A stretch of DNA of 64,000 bases from Chitinophagaceae bacterium (GTDB lineage: Bacteria; Bacteroidota; Bacteroidia; Chitinophagales; Chitinophagaceae): assembly GCA_947447465.1 (NCBI GenBank), contig CANFKE010000008.1:1-64000 (forward strand), given 5' to 3'. The notes beneath the pieces were generated by a model. That model made no database searches. It was given only the letters and a program-made list of their open reading frames with translations, and was not told the DNA's origin. Shown here piece by piece: positions 9,538 through 20,092 of this stretch. The position numbers were made by a program, and so were the translations under genes. Position 1 is the first letter of the stretch. Every line of letters starts with the position of its first letter.

Positions 9538-11898
9538 ATGGCAAAAAACCTGTTGATAGTTGAGTCTCCTGCTAAGGCAAAGACGATAGAGAAGATTTTG
9601 GGTAGCGACTTCGAGGTGAAGTCTTGCTATGGGCATATCCGTGATCTGGGTAAGGATAATATGGGTATCGATATCAAGAATGGGTATAAACCTACTTATA
9701 TTGTTTCCGAAGATAAAGAGAAGGTTGTAAAAGAACTTAGGTCACTGGCAAAGAAATCCGGAGAGGTTTGGTTGGCAACGGATGAGGACCGTGAGGGTGA
9801 AGCCATATCCTGGCATTTGTGCGAAGTATTGAATCTTGATCCTGCTACAACAAAGCGAATTGTATTTCATGAAATTACCAAGCCGGCCATTCTTAAAGCA
9901 GTAGGTAATCCGCGTACTGTCAATATGGATCTGGTGAATGCACAGCAGGCTCGTCGTATTCTTGATCGCATCGTTGGTTTCGAATTGTCGCCTGTTCTTT
10001 GGCGTAAAATGAGCATGCGCAATAACTTGTCTGCAGGTAGAGTTCAGTCTGTTGCTGTTCGTATCATTGTAGAGCGCGAAAGAGAGATCACAAAATTCCA
10101 GTCGCAGAGCAGTTTCAAAGTCGAAGCTATTTTCAGTGCGCCGGATATCAATAAAAAGAAGGTCAACTTTAAAGCAGATGGCCCTGACAAACTAAAGGTG
10201 GCGAGTGATGCAAGAGCATATCTTGAAAAATGTAAGGGCGCGACCTACACAGTAAAAGATGTACAGGTAAAGCCCGGTAAAAAATCTCCGTCAGCGCCAT
10301 TTACAACATCAACATTGCAACAGGAGGCCAGTCGTAAGCTTGGGTATTCAGTATCTAAGACTATGTTACTCGCTCAGAAGTTGTATGAAAATGGACATAT
10401 CACCTATATGCGTACGGACTCAGTGAACTTATCTGAGACTGCAATAGATGCGGCACGTCTTGCCATCAATGCACAGTATGGTGAAAAATATTTCCAGCAG
10501 CGTGTATTTAAAAATAAAAATGAATCTGCTCAGGAAGCACACGAAGCCATCCGTCCTACTGACATGATGGTAACGACTGTTGGTGATGCAGATACACATA
10601 GGTTGTATGAGTTGATATGGAAGCGCACAATGGCAAGCCAGATGGCAGATGCTGTGTTGGAGCGTACGATAGCTAAGATCGCTATCTCTACTCATGCTGA
10701 CCCGCTTACTGCTACAGGTGAAGTAATTCGCTTTGACGGATTCCTTAAGGTATATACAGAGAGTAAAGATGAAGAAGATGGCGAGGAAGAAACAGAAGGA
10801 CTGTTACCTCCTTTGCAATCCGGTCAGGTATTGGACATGCAACGTCTGGTAGCTACTGAGCGTTTCACTCGTCCGCTGCCAAGATATACAGAAGCTTCTT
10901 TAGTAAAAAAGCTGGAAGAGTTGGGAATTGGTCGTCCATCCACTTATGCGCCTACTATCAGTACTATTCTTACGCGAGGTTATACCGAGAAAAGAGATAA
11001 AGAAGGCACCAGACGTAATTTCCAGATACTTACACTTCAGTCAGATACGATCACAGAAAAGTCTGATAGTGAGAATGTGGGAGCTGAAAAAAGTAAGCTA
11101 TTCCCTACCGACCTCGGTATGGTGGTGAGTGACTTCCTTAAAGAGCACTTTGAGCGGGTAATGGACTATGATTTTACCGCTAAGATCGAAGCTGAATTTG
11201 ATGGTATAGCCCAGGGCAAGCAGAAGTGGAATATCATGTTAGATGAGTTCTATCATCCGTTCCACGAAAATGTAGAACATACTATAGAAACTGCCGGAAG
11301 AGCAAAAGGAGAAAGGGAGTTGGGTATGGATCCGCAAAGCGGGAAACCGGTATTCGCGAGGTTAGGTCGTTTCGGCCCTATGGTGCAGATCGGAGTGTCG
11401 GCTCCGGCAGGTGCTCCCGAAACAGAAGAAAAGCCAAGGTTTGCCAAATTAAGGACCAATCAGAGCATTGAGACCATAACCCTGGAGGAGGCTATGGAGC
11501 TGTTCAGGCTACCCCGTAATCTTGGTCAGTTCGAAAACGATGATATTACGATCAATATAGGTCGTTTCGGACCATATGCACAGCATGCCGGCCAATTCTA
11601 TTCGCTTAAAAAAGAAATGGACCCTTATACTGTTGATTCCAGAGAAGTGGTGCCATTGATAGAAGAGAAGCGTAAGGCGAAGGCAGAAAGTGAGATAAAG
11701 GTGTTTGAAAAAGAAAAGATCCGAATTCTCAAAGGCCCTTATGGCCCTTATATCAAACAGGGATTGCGCAATTTTAAAATTCCTAAAGAAAGAGCTGAGG
11801 ATGCTGCTAATTTTACAATAGAAGAGGTAAAGGCAATTATAGAAGATGTAAAAGCTAACCCTCCTAAGAAAGTAGCTGCACGTAAAAAAGCTAAATAA
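9538..11898 (+). CDS. topA: DNA topoisomerase I
   Basis: KNLLIVESPAKAKTIEKILG, ATDEDREGEAISWHL, LSAGRVQSVAVRIIVEREREI, ITYMRTDSVNLS; C-terminal repeats (GRFGPY..., KGPYGPYIKQG). Confidence 0.96.
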   Translation: MAKNLLIVESPAKAKTIEKILGSDFEVKSCYGHIRDLGKDNMGIDIKNGYKPTYIVSEDKEKVVKELRSLAKKSGEVWLATDEDREGEAISWHLCEVLNLDPATTKRIVFHEITKPAILKAVGNPRTVNMDLVNAQQARRILDRIVGFELSPVLWRKMSMRNNLSAGRVQSVAVRIIVEREREITKFQSQSSFKVEAIFSAPDINKKKVNFKADGPDKLKVASDARAYLEKCKGATYTVKDVQVKPGKKSPSAPFTTSTLQQEASRKLGYSVSKTMLLAQKLYENGHITYMRTDSVNLSETAIDAARLAINAQYGEKYFQQRVFKNKNESAQEAHEAIRPTDMMVTTVGDADTHRLYELIWKRTMASQMADAVLERTIAKIAISTHADPLTATGEVIRFDGFLKVYTESKDEEDGEEETEGLLPPLQSGQVLDMQRLVATERFTRPLPRYTEASLVKKLEELGIGRPSTYAPTISTILTRGYTEKRDKEGTRRNFQILTLQSDTITEKSDSENVGAEKSKLFPTDLGMVVSDFLKEHFERVMDYDFTAKIEAEFDGIAQGKQKWNIMLDEFYHPFHENVEHTIETAGRAKGERELGMDPQSGKPVFARLGRFGPMVQIGVSAPAGAPETEEKPRFAKLRTNQSIETITLEEAMELFRLPRNLGQFENDDITINIGRFGPYAQHAGQFYSLKKEMDPYTVDSREVVPLIEEKRKAKAESEIKVFEKEKIRILKGPYGPYIKQGLRNFKIPKERAEDAANFTIEEVKAIIEDVKANPPKKVAARKKAK

Positions 11899-11926
11899 CA
11901 TCAGGTAGGTATTCGCATCTATGTCA

Positions 11927-11966
11927 TAAAATCCCTTTTGCACATCATGTGCAAAAGGGATTTTTC
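11927..11966 (+). terminator. strong Rho-independent terminator
   Basis: AAAATCCCTTTTGCACA-tca-TGTGCAAAAGGGATTTTT near-perfect hairpin. Confidence 0.85.
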
Positions 11967-12089
11967 GTAAACCGCAATGTTTTTGTAACATTGACGAAAC
12001 GTTGTTGATGAGGGATATATAATCAATCGACAATAGCGCATGGAAACTTCTGTTTCCGCCATACAAATAAAACACAGCGAAGAGATCAC

Positions 12090-13007
12090 GTGGCTATACA
12101 AGTAAATAAAGAAGTAAAGGCGCTGCTGGCGCTTATAGATGACCCGGACGATGAGGTCTATACTACTGTGGTCTCTAAGTTGATGAACTATGGCACAGAG
12201 ATCATACCTTCTTTAGAGCAATTATGGGAAGTTACCGTTGATGAAACGATTCAGCAGCGTATTGAAGATCTGATACATGAGGTACAGTTTCAGGATCTGC
12301 AGCAGGATTTTTCTGAGTGGAGCAGGGCAGAGCAACCCGAATTGATGAAGGGTGCTATTCTGATCGCACGTTATCAATATCCCCAACTAAATGCATCAGC
12401 CATTCTTGCACAGTTCGATAAGATCAGAAAGAATGTATGGCTGGAGTTGAATAATTATCTGGCACCATTAGAACAGGTCAATGTATTCAATAGTATCCTT
12501 TATAGTTTCTATAAGCTGCAAGGGCATGAGTTATCTGAGAGAGACCCCAATCACTTTTTTATAAATAAAGTAATGGAGAGCAGGCAAGGGAATAGCTACT
12601 CAATAGGTATTCTATATCTTGCTTTGTGCGAATTGTTAGATATACCCGTTTTTGCGGTTGATATTCCCCGTCAATTCATCTTCGCATATATATACATGCA
12701 CCCCGATCTGTTTGCGGCAGATGAAGATGATGTTTTTCCTCATCAGAAGGTACAATTCTTCGTTGATCCTATAGGAGGGGCCATCTATTCTCAGGGAGAT
12801 GTAGATACCTATCTCCGCAAGATAAATGCAACAGACAGGGAGTTGTATATGAATCCTATAATGAACAAAAGGATCATTTGGAAAATGCTCGAAGAGTTAT
12901 GCCTCTGCTATCGTTATCGCAAAGAAGATGATAAGGCTCGTGATATACAACAACTGATGCAGTTGCTCAATGATGACTTGTTCGATGATAAGCCTAAGGA
13001 GCCATGA
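12090..13007 (+). CDS. transglutaminase-like (SirB1/transglut_core2) family protein
   Basis: 305 aa, GTG start; NHFFINKVMESRQGNSYSIGILYLALCELLDIPVFAVDIPRQFIFAYI resembles this family. Confidence 0.75.
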   Translation: MAIQVNKEVKALLALIDDPDDEVYTTVVSKLMNYGTEIIPSLEQLWEVTVDETIQQRIEDLIHEVQFQDLQQDFSEWSRAEQPELMKGAILIARYQYPQLNASAILAQFDKIRKNVWLELNNYLAPLEQVNVFNSILYSFYKLQGHELSERDPNHFFINKVMESRQGNSYSIGILYLALCELLDIPVFAVDIPRQFIFAYIYMHPDLFAADEDDVFPHQKVQFFVDPIGGAIYSQGDVDTYLRKINATDRELYMNPIMNKRIIWKMLEELCLCYRYRKEDDKARDIQQLMQLLNDDLFDDKPKEP

Positions 13008-13022
13008 TCAGATCAGGACTCG

Positions 13023-14144
13023 TTATTTATCCTCTTCATTTGATTTTTCTTCCGCCTGCATTTTTAATTTCACTTTCTTTTTAGGACGTTGCACGCCTTC
13101 ATCAACACCTATCAAGATAGCCCATGCCTCCATACCTTCTACTCGTTCGCATATAAGTTTTATTATGCCTACTATGGGAATGAATAAGAACATACCTGAA
13201 ATTCCCCAAACATACTCTCCTACTATAACAGCCAATATGGTTACGAAAGGGTTCATTTTAACTCGCGCGCCAACTATCCTTGGCATCAACATGTTTGAGT
13301 CGATCATGTGGAGGATAAGCATACCTATACCGGCTTCAATAGCAAGGTTGAGCCCACTGTTGGCAAATGTGACCAGAGTTATGAATGCGGTTGCTGAGTA
13401 TATACCAATGTAAGGAATGATGTTGAGCACTGCCGCCATTACGCCTAAAAGCACAGCATATTCAACACCCATAATCAACAGTAATACGGAATTGGCTATG
13501 CTCATGATCACCATTTCTAATAGCAGTCCTGCAACATAACTGTTGATCATGGTCTTGGTCTCAAATATTACTTCAGTGACCTTACTTTTATGCTGATCGC
13601 TGAAGAGTCTTATCGTGAAATTCATCAGCAGCCTGCGATGAAAGAGCATAAAAAAGGTAAATATAAATGTAAATATAGCTAACAGAAATATACTGCTGAT
13701 GGATAGGAATACATTGCTTACCGAATGTGCCGCATTTTCCATGATACTTGCTGCCGATCGGTTGATGTAATCATTTTGTGCAGCTCTTGTTATGTGCATT
13801 TTAAACGATAGCCAGTGATGCAGATCGTTGAATATAGCTTGAAACCTGCTTTTCATTACCGGGAAATTATCTGCGAAACTGGCCATCTGAATGGAAAGGA
13901 AATAAATGAAGGAGGTGAGTATGGTCACAAACAGGACCAGGCTGAGCATAGCCGCCACCCCTCTGCCCATTCGTAATTTTTGTTCCAGAAATCTGTTGAA
14001 CGGATACAGCAATATGGAGATAAGCAAAGCAAACACCAGAGGTATAAATATACCGCTTCCTTGTTCCAGCAATAGAATGGTAAGCACAAAAGAGATCAAT
14101 ATATATGCAAGCCTTGCATAAAACGGCGCTTTCTGGGAATTCAT
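13023..14144 (-). CDS. AI-2E family transporter (PerM/YdiK-like)
   Basis: Multiple TM segments; IFIPLVFALLISILLYPFNRFLEQ, VLNIIPYIGIYSA, MLMPRIVGARVKMNPFVTILAVIVGEYVWGISGMFLFIPI. Confidence 0.85.
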   Translation of the reverse strand: MNSQKAPFYARLAYILISFVLTILLLEQGSGIFIPLVFALLISILLYPFNRFLEQKLRMGRGVAAMLSLVLFVTILTSFIYFLSIQMASFADNFPVMKSRFQAIFNDLHHWLSFKMHITRAAQNDYINRSAASIMENAAHSVSNVFLSISSIFLLAIFTFIFTFFMLFHRRLLMNFTIRLFSDQHKSKVTEVIFETKTMINSYVAGLLLEMVIMSIANSVLLLIMGVEYAVLLGVMAAVLNIIPYIGIYSATAFITLVTFANSGLNLAIEAGIGMLILHMIDSNMLMPRIVGARVKMNPFVTILAVIVGEYVWGISGMFLFIPIVGIIKLICERVEGMEAWAILIGVDEGVQRPKKKVKLKMQAEEKSNEEDK

Positions 14145-14308
14145 ATAATTAGTTATGTATCAAATTTAGAAATTCCATGCCATATCAGCCACAAACATTC
14201 AAATAAGTCATTTTTGGTACAACATTGTTATTGTATAGTTGCTTCCGCTACCATACTTCATGTTCGATTCAGATGTGACATTATGGGTTTATTATTACTT
14301 TTGTTATA

Positions 14309-14914
14309 ATGCTGGAAAAGTATTTTAGTAAAACATTGGTAGAAGCCGGATGCGATGAAGCGGGTAGAGGTTGTCTTGCCGGACCTGTCTTTGCCGCTGC
14401 AGTAATATTACCCAAAGACTTTTATCATCCGCTCCTTAATGACAGCAAACAAGTATCTGAAGCGGATAGAAATAAATTGAGACCAATCATAGAACAAGAA
14501 GCTATTTCATGGGCGGTAGCTATGTTGGATCACGAAGAGATCGATAAGATCAATATATTGAAAGCATCATTCAAAGCTATGCATCTGGCTATAGATCAGT
14601 TGCAATGTCGCCCGGAACTACTATTAATAGACGGTCACATGTTTACTCCTTATTTGGGTATGGTGCATGAATGTGTGGTAGGTGGCGATGCTAAGTATGC
14701 TGCGATTGCCGCGGCAAGTATTCTGGCAAAGACCAATAGGGATGAGTATATGCTCAAACTTCATGAACAATACCCCGACTATGGTTGGAATGACAATAAG
14801 GGGTATGGAACTGTTGCACATAGAGCAGGAATCAGAGCTCACGGGTTATCTCCCTATCATCGAAAGACATTTGGTATCTGTAAGCAGATAACTGAATCGC
14901 TGACGACTAGGTGA
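14309..14914 (+). CDS. rnhB: ribonuclease HII
   Basis: [70 protein letters not shown]. Confidence 0.96.
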   Translation: MLEKYFSKTLVEAGCDEAGRGCLAGPVFAAAVILPKDFYHPLLNDSKQVSEADRNKLRPIIEQEAISWAVAMLDHEEIDKINILKASFKAMHLAIDQLQCRPELLLIDGHMFTPYLGMVHECVVGGDAKYAAIAAASILAKTNRDEYMLKLHEQYPDYGWNDNKGYGTVAHRAGIRAHGLSPYHRKTFGICKQITESLTTR

Positions 14915-14972
14915 CAGTCGTTTGCAGATAATGTATGCGCTTTCGGACAGTTGCTCCTTTCGTTATGAAAAA

Positions 14973-15001
14973 AAGAGCCTCGCATTTTCAGCGAAGCTCT
15001 C
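14973..15001. terminator. terminator hairpin between convergent rnhB and DUF1573 genes
   Basis: GAGCcTCGC-attttca-GCGAaGCTC with flanking A/T. Confidence 0.55.
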
Positions 15002-15025
15002 AATATGGATCATATTTTATGAATG

Positions 15026-15493
15026 CTATTCTACTATTACAGACCCTTTCACATCAATAGTATATACTTTCTGTCCGGGTTGTAATGTAGCGTTAGAATA
15101 AACATACACTTCTTTGTTGAACGGACCTGTCTTACCTGTATGATAGTTGACTTTAATAGTGCCTTTAGCTCCCGGTGATATGGGTTGCTTAGGCCAATCA
15201 ACACTGATGCAAGTGCAACCTGATTTTACGTCATGAATGATCAATGGAAGATCTCCTGTATTCACAAAAGAAAATTCATGATGAACATCAGGACCTGATT
15301 TTACCTTGCCGAAATTAAAGGTATCTCCATCTTTAAACCTGAATTGCGCTCCGCTCGATGGCTTGTCGCTTTGAGCAGTTTTGTTTGCGCTCTTCTTAGT
15401 TCCGCTTTTTTTTCCTCCTTTTCTATGCTGTGCTTCGGCTGTAAGACCCTGGCACATTATGAAACAAAGGAGTAAGATGGATATTCTCTTCAT
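15026..15493 (-). CDS. DUF1573 domain protein (exported)
   Basis: FKDGDTFNFGKVKSGPDVHHEFSFVNTGDLPLIIHDVKSGCTCISVDWPKQPISPGAKGTIKVNYHT. Confidence 0.88.
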   Translation of the reverse strand: MKRISILLLCFIMCQGLTAEAQHRKGGKKSGTKKSANKTAQSDKPSSGAQFRFKDGDTFNFGKVKSGPDVHHEFSFVNTGDLPLIIHDVKSGCTCISVDWPKQPISPGAKGTIKVNYHTGKTGPFNKEVYVYSNATLQPGQKVYTIDVKGSVIVE

Positions 15494-15540
15494 ATTTATC
15501 GATGTATGGTAAGATCAGTTTGTTCAACTCAGCTACACAA

Positions 15541-16020
15541 TTAGTGAGTAGCTGGTGCTGGTGGAGTAGTTGGAGCTGCTTCTACCGGCTTTGGCTTTAC
15601 AGTACCTCTGATGTGAAGGATTGTTGATTTTTCCTGAGCATCAGATGTGATTGTAACCTCCTTGCTGATCATACCCGGACGGTGGTCTGTGTTGTAAGTA
15701 ACATGTATAACACCTTTCTTACCCGGAAGGATCGGCTCATGTGGCCATTTTGGAACAGTACATCCGCATGAACCATGAGCTTCAGTAATGATGATAGGCT
15801 TCTTACCAACATTCTTAAATTCGAAGTCATATTCAGCTGTAGGACCTTCCGGAACTTCACCATAATCGTGTGTATTGTCCTTGTCCTTAAATTTGAATAT
15901 ACCTGCGTCAGCATCAACAGCTGGTGCAGCAGCAGGTGCCGGAGTTGCTTTCTTGTCTTGTGCGTTTACTGCGATCGTGCTTAATGAAAGGCAGCAAAGG
16001 GTAATGAAAACTTTTTTCAT
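15541..16020 (-). CDS. DUF1573 domain protein (exported)
   Basis: HDYGEVPEGPTAEYDFEFKNVGKKPIIITEAHGSCGCTVPKWPHEPILPGKKGVIHVTYNT; signal peptide. Confidence 0.9.
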   Translation of the reverse strand: MKKVFITLCCLSLSTIAVNAQDKKATPAPAAAPAVDADAGIFKFKDKDNTHDYGEVPEGPTAEYDFEFKNVGKKPIIITEAHGSCGCTVPKWPHEPILPGKKGVIHVTYNTDHRPGMISKEVTITSDAQEKSTILHIRGTVKPKPVEAAPTTPPAPATH

Positions 16021-16052
16021 TTGTTTTGTTTGAGTGGTTTGGAATGTATTAC

Positions 16053-16598
16053 TTAGTTTGTTTTGATCATTGAATTGTTCTCAGGAACAGATGTTGTAGG
16101 TGCTTTTTCTACACTACCCTTGATGGTGAGTATCTGAACTCCGGCATTGGTGGTAACGGTAACAGTTTTCTGAAAGCCACCTGCAGGTTTGCCTAATGTG
16201 TGAAAAGCTACATCTATAACGCCTTGTGCTCCGGGAGCAATTGGTTCTTTAGAGTAAGTAGGAACAGTACATCCGCAAGATGCCTGAGCTTTTTGTATCA
16301 CTATAGCTTCTGTACCCTTGTTGATGAAGGTAAATTTTGTAGTCGCATCCGGACCTTCCTGTACAGTGCCAAAATCATGGCTCACATCTGCGAACGCCAT
16401 ATCGCTGGCTTTTAGTGTTGATGCAGGGCCTGTTTTTTCAGGTGCAGCGGTAGATAATGCAGTACTGCTGTTCATTTCAAGAGGTGTGGCAGATTGAGTT
16501 GTTGCCTCAGCAGACTTTTTCTTATTCTTTTTATCCTTTGCCTCCGCTACATTTCCTACCATCACCGCAAGGGCGAATAACAAAATTATCTTTTTCAT
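16053..16598 (-). CDS. DUF1573 domain protein (exported)
   Basis: HDFGTVQEGPDATTKFTFINKGTEAIVIQKAQASCGCTVPTYSKEPIAPGAQGVIDVAFHT; signal peptide. Confidence 0.9.
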   Translation of the reverse strand: MKKIILLFALAVMVGNVAEAKDKKNKKKSAEATTQSATPLEMNSSTALSTAAPEKTGPASTLKASDMAFADVSHDFGTVQEGPDATTKFTFINKGTEAIVIQKAQASCGCTVPTYSKEPIAPGAQGVIDVAFHTLGKPAGGFQKTVTVTTNAGVQILTIKGSVEKAPTTSVPENNSMIKTN

Positions 16599-16718
16599 TT
16601 TTTATTGTTTAATTATTGAATACATGGTCTAAAACAAATTTAGTACCAAATTTTCAAAAATGCTTTTTTTTATTGTTAAAACCTTCAGAAACCGCTTTCA
16701 TTCGTAATTTCGCAGATA

Positions 16719-17729
16719 ATGTATAAATTTTTGGTTATACAAACCGCTTTCACCGGCGATGTAGTATTGGCGACCGCTATTCTTGAAAAGATCCATCAGT
16801 TTTACCCTGATGCACAGATCGATTTTCTGCTCAGGAAAGGCAATGAAGGATTGCTCCGTGATCATCCCTTCATTACTAACCTTTTGATATGGGATAAGCG
16901 AAAGCAAAAGAAGCGCAATCTCTTGAAGATGGCTATGCGGGTACGCAAAGAGCATTATACTCATATTATCAATCCGCATCGTTTTCCTACGTCAGGGTTT
17001 ATGATGTTCTTCTCCGGAGCTCAATATACTGCCGGGTTTGATAAAAATCCTTTTGCCTTCTCTTTCACCAAAAAAGCTCCTCATGAAATTGCAGCGCCTC
17101 ATGCCAAAGAGTATATAATGGAGGTGGAGCGGTATCAATTGCTCATTAAAGACATAACAGATAAAGTAGCGGCTCAGCCCAAGCTTTACCCCACAGTAGC
17201 AGATTATGAAACTGCTAAGCAATATCAGGCTGAACCATATATCTGTATTGCGCCTTCATCGGTTTGGTTTACTAAGCGCTATCCTGCTGAGCGATGGGCA
17301 ACCCTTATAAAATTACTACCGGCACATTATAAGATCTACTTGTTGGGAGGCCCTGACGATAGGGATCTGTCGCAGTCAATAATTGATATGTCCGGAAACA
17401 AAAATGCACTCAACTTATCCGGTAAGTTGAATTATCTGGAATCCTGCGCTTTGATGCAGTATGCTGCTATGAATTATACCAATGATTCTGCTCCGCTGCA
17501 TTTTGCTGTTGCTATGGATGCCCCCGTTACCGGTGTATTTTGTTCCACTATTTCCTCATTCGGTTTTGGGCCTACTCATAAAAAAGGAAGAATAGTGGAG
17601 ATCGACTATCCGCTCAACTGCAGGCCTTGTGGCTTGCATGGCCGTAAAAAGTGCCCCGAAGGGCATTTTAAATGTGCAATGGATATTAAAGACGAACAAC
17701 TCTTATGGTGGATTTCGAAAACGATATAA
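16719..17729 (+). CDS. glycosyltransferase family 9 (heptosyltransferase-like)
   Basis: KFLVIQTAFTGDVVLATAILEKIHQFYPDAQIDFLLRKGN; NYTNDSAPLHFAVAMDAPVTGVF. Confidence 0.88.
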   Translation: MYKFLVIQTAFTGDVVLATAILEKIHQFYPDAQIDFLLRKGNEGLLRDHPFITNLLIWDKRKQKKRNLLKMAMRVRKEHYTHIINPHRFPTSGFMMFFSGAQYTAGFDKNPFAFSFTKKAPHEIAAPHAKEYIMEVERYQLLIKDITDKVAAQPKLYPTVADYETAKQYQAEPYICIAPSSVWFTKRYPAERWATLIKLLPAHYKIYLLGGPDDRDLSQSIIDMSGNKNALNLSGKLNYLESCALMQYAAMNYTNDSAPLHFAVAMDAPVTGVFCSTISSFGFGPTHKKGRIVEIDYPLNCRPCGLHGRKKCPEGHFKCAMDIKDEQLLWWISKTI

Positions 17730-18277
17730 AGGCATGTATGCATGCTTTGGTAAATGACGGAGTGATATTGTACCCGACAGATACGGTATGGGGATTGGGC
17801 TGCGATGCGCTGAGTGAAGCCGCTGTTGAAAAGGTATTTGCAGTAAAGCAGCGACCAAAAGAAAAAAGCATGATCATATTGCTGGCCGATGCCCGAGATA
17901 TTTTACAGTATGTTGCGGCTCCGCCACCTGATATTATTGCAATGGTCGAGGCATTTGAAAAGCCAACAACGGTCATCTACAACAATGCTTTGGGGTTTCC
18001 GGCAAATGTGGTGAATAAAGATGGGTCCATTGCTATTCGGGTCACTACAGATCCGTTTTGTAAAGCATTGATCAAAAGGTTCAGAAAGCCTATTGTTTCT
18101 ACCTCTGCTAATATAAGCGGGGAGCCTACTCCGGCTATTTATGCAGAAGTTGCTCCGACAATTATAGCTGGGGTTGATTATGTGGTCGATTATCGGAGAG
18201 AGGATAGTACAATTACTCCTCCTTCAAGGCTGATATCGATGGATGATGAGGGGAATGTAGTTGTTTTGAGGGATTGA
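17705..18277 (+). CDS. tsaC: L-threonylcarbamoyladenylate synthase (Sua5/YciO/YrdC family)
   Basis: LVNDGVILYPTDTVWGLGCDALSEAAVEKVFAVKQRPKEKSMIILLAD; STSANISGEPTP. Overlaps the upstream GT9 gene. Confidence 0.92.
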   Translation: MVDFENDIKACMHALVNDGVILYPTDTVWGLGCDALSEAAVEKVFAVKQRPKEKSMIILLADARDILQYVAAPPPDIIAMVEAFEKPTTVIYNNALGFPANVVNKDGSIAIRVTTDPFCKALIKRFRKPIVSTSANISGEPTPAIYAEVAPTIIAGVDYVVDYRREDSTITPPSRLISMDDEGNVVVLRD

Positions 18278-18301
18278 TGTGATAGTTCAACAACCGGAAA
18301 A

Positions 18302-18586
18302 CTATTTCAGCACCTTATCTATTTTTTCGGTCAACTTATTGAGCTCGCTCTGTACCAGCGGATTCCCAAATGATTCAACTGCTGTGTCAGCGGCGTAAGA
18401 TAATAAGGTCATGGCCATAAAGTCCAGTTCATCTTTCCCTGCATAATGGGCGCGCATTTCAGCGATCTTTTCATCAGCTATTTTTATTGCTTTACGTACA
18501 GCAGATTCTTCCTCAGCCTTTATGCGAAGTCTGTAATTACGGCCTGCAAGCCATACATTTATCGGCATTAATTCTTCCTGGCTCAT
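18302..18586 (-). CDS. zapA: cell division protein ZapA
   Basis: INVWLAGRNYRLRIKAEEESAVRKAIKIADEKIAEMRAHYAGKDELDFMAMTLLSYA. Confidence 0.82.
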   Translation of the reverse strand: MSQEELMPINVWLAGRNYRLRIKAEEESAVRKAIKIADEKIAEMRAHYAGKDELDFMAMTLLSYAADTAVESFGNPLVQSELNKLTEKIDKVLK

Positions 18587-19287
18587 ATTTCTTCACTTAA
18601 GGTAGTTACAGGTGTAACCGGTTCTGTTTTCGTAAGCATACTTTTCTGGAAAAGTACCAGAGTGACCACACCCACAGATATAGCCGCATCGGCAATATTG
18701 AATACCGGTTCAAAAAATACAAAATTCCTGCCGCCTATAAAAGGTACCCAATTAGGCATATTCATATCTACCATTGGGAAGTAGAGCATATCTACTACTT
18801 TGCCCTGTAAAAATTTGCCATACCCATGCCCGAATTGTGTAAAGTGTGCCACATATTCCTTATTGTGATTGGCCAACATACTACTTATATTCTCATAATA
18901 ACCCGCAAAACATGAGTATGGGCTATCGCTGAATATCAATCCGTAAAATAAGCTGTCAAGTAGATTGCCTAGTGCGCCTGCAAGTATCAGAGAACCACAA
19001 ATGATAACGCCTTTCTTGTACCCCTTAACTATCAGTTTCTTAAGTAAGTAAAAACCAAATATAACAGCAATTAACCTGAAAGATGACAATAGTAGCTTGC
19101 CAATTACAGATTCACTGATCTTCATACCATAGGCCATACCTTCATTTTCAATGAAGTGCAGCCTGCACCAGCTACCCAGTATCTTTACATCATCTCCATT
19201 ACAAAAATGGGTTTTAATATAGATCTTCGACAACTGATCTGCTAATATGATCAGCATGACTAAAATTATGGCGTTACGATACTTCAA
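18583..19287 (-). CDS. lspA: lipoprotein signal peptidase (signal peptidase II)
   Basis: VMLIILADQLSKIYIKTHF; LAGALGNLLDSLFYG; VVDMLYFPM; FNIADAAISVGV. Confidence 0.93.
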   Translation of the reverse strand: MKYRNAIILVMLIILADQLSKIYIKTHFCNGDDVKILGSWCRLHFIENEGMAYGMKISESVIGKLLLSSFRLIAVIFGFYLLKKLIVKGYKKGVIICGSLILAGALGNLLDSLFYGLIFSDSPYSCFAGYYENISSMLANHNKEYVAHFTQFGHGYGKFLQGKVVDMLYFPMVDMNMPNWVPFIGGRNFVFFEPVFNIADAAISVGVVTLVLFQKSMLTKTEPVTPVTTLSEEI

Positions 19288-19473
19288 AATTATGGACTGT
19301 TAGTTTTCGGGCGCAAATATAGCATAATCTGCACTTGCCATTTTATGCCCGTAGTTACATAAATAGTTAAATAATTTTCATTTGAATAAGAGGCAGTCGT
19401 CAGATACGTACATCCATATCAAAAGTGTGCTGTTTTTTGTTTCAGAGATAGATTTTATTTGTAAATCGGTCAA

Positions 19474-19926
19474 TCAGCGGCTTCTTAGGGTCATTCGCCT
19501 CTCAGTCTCGCTCAAGTTTTCAATACTTACCCATAGATAAGGCGTAGTGAGCAGGTTCATAGCCTTTTCAGGCCATTCAATGAAGCAATAGTCTTTCTTG
19601 CGTGTCGCCTGCAGTAAACAATCTTCTATTCCTGCCGATACGGCTTCTTCTTCACTTTTTAACCTATACCAGTCCATATGATAGATAACAGCGCTATTTC
19701 CTCCTTTAGAGAAATGATATTCATTGATCAAAGAGAACGTAGGGCTGCTCACCGTGTCTTCAACTGCTAGTAGCTCGCAAAGTCGAGATATGAATGTTGT
19801 TTTGCCGGCTCCCATATCGCCAGAAAATGCGATCGTTGAATAATTGCCCGCAATATTCCAGAAGTCTTGTAATACCTCATCTATATCTTTCAACGAATAG
19901 CGTCGCTCCAATAACGTTTGTTCCAT
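19474..19926 (-). CDS. tsaE: tRNA threonylcarbamoyladenosine biosynthesis ATPase TsaE
   Basis: AFSGDMGAGKTTFISRLCELLAVEDTVSSPTFSLINEYH; HMDWYRL; FIEWPEKA. Confidence 0.93.
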   Translation of the reverse strand: MEQTLLERRYSLKDIDEVLQDFWNIAGNYSTIAFSGDMGAGKTTFISRLCELLAVEDTVSSPTFSLINEYHFSKGGNSAVIYHMDWYRLKSEEEAVSAGIEDCLLQATRKKDYCFIEWPEKAMNLLTTPYLWVSIENLSETERRMTLRSR

Positions 19927-20092
19927 GCACTTGCAAGTTACATTTTTAATTTATCCGCTCTTAAAACGTAAACTTATATGTAACAGAAATTTTTATTTTT
20001 CTAAAACTTAAGTAATTTGCGTTGCCCATCATCTAGAAATAATTTAATTCAAACTTATTTTTAACCAAAGTTTAATTGCTTAAACAAAAAAA

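Noticed and set aside
11509-12075. 188-aa minus-strand ORF overlapping the 3' end of topA
   Set aside because: Mostly antisense to topA and crosses its strong terminator; composition is not protein-like.
12970-13413. 147-aa + strand ORF
   Set aside because: Antisense to the AI-2E transporter gene.
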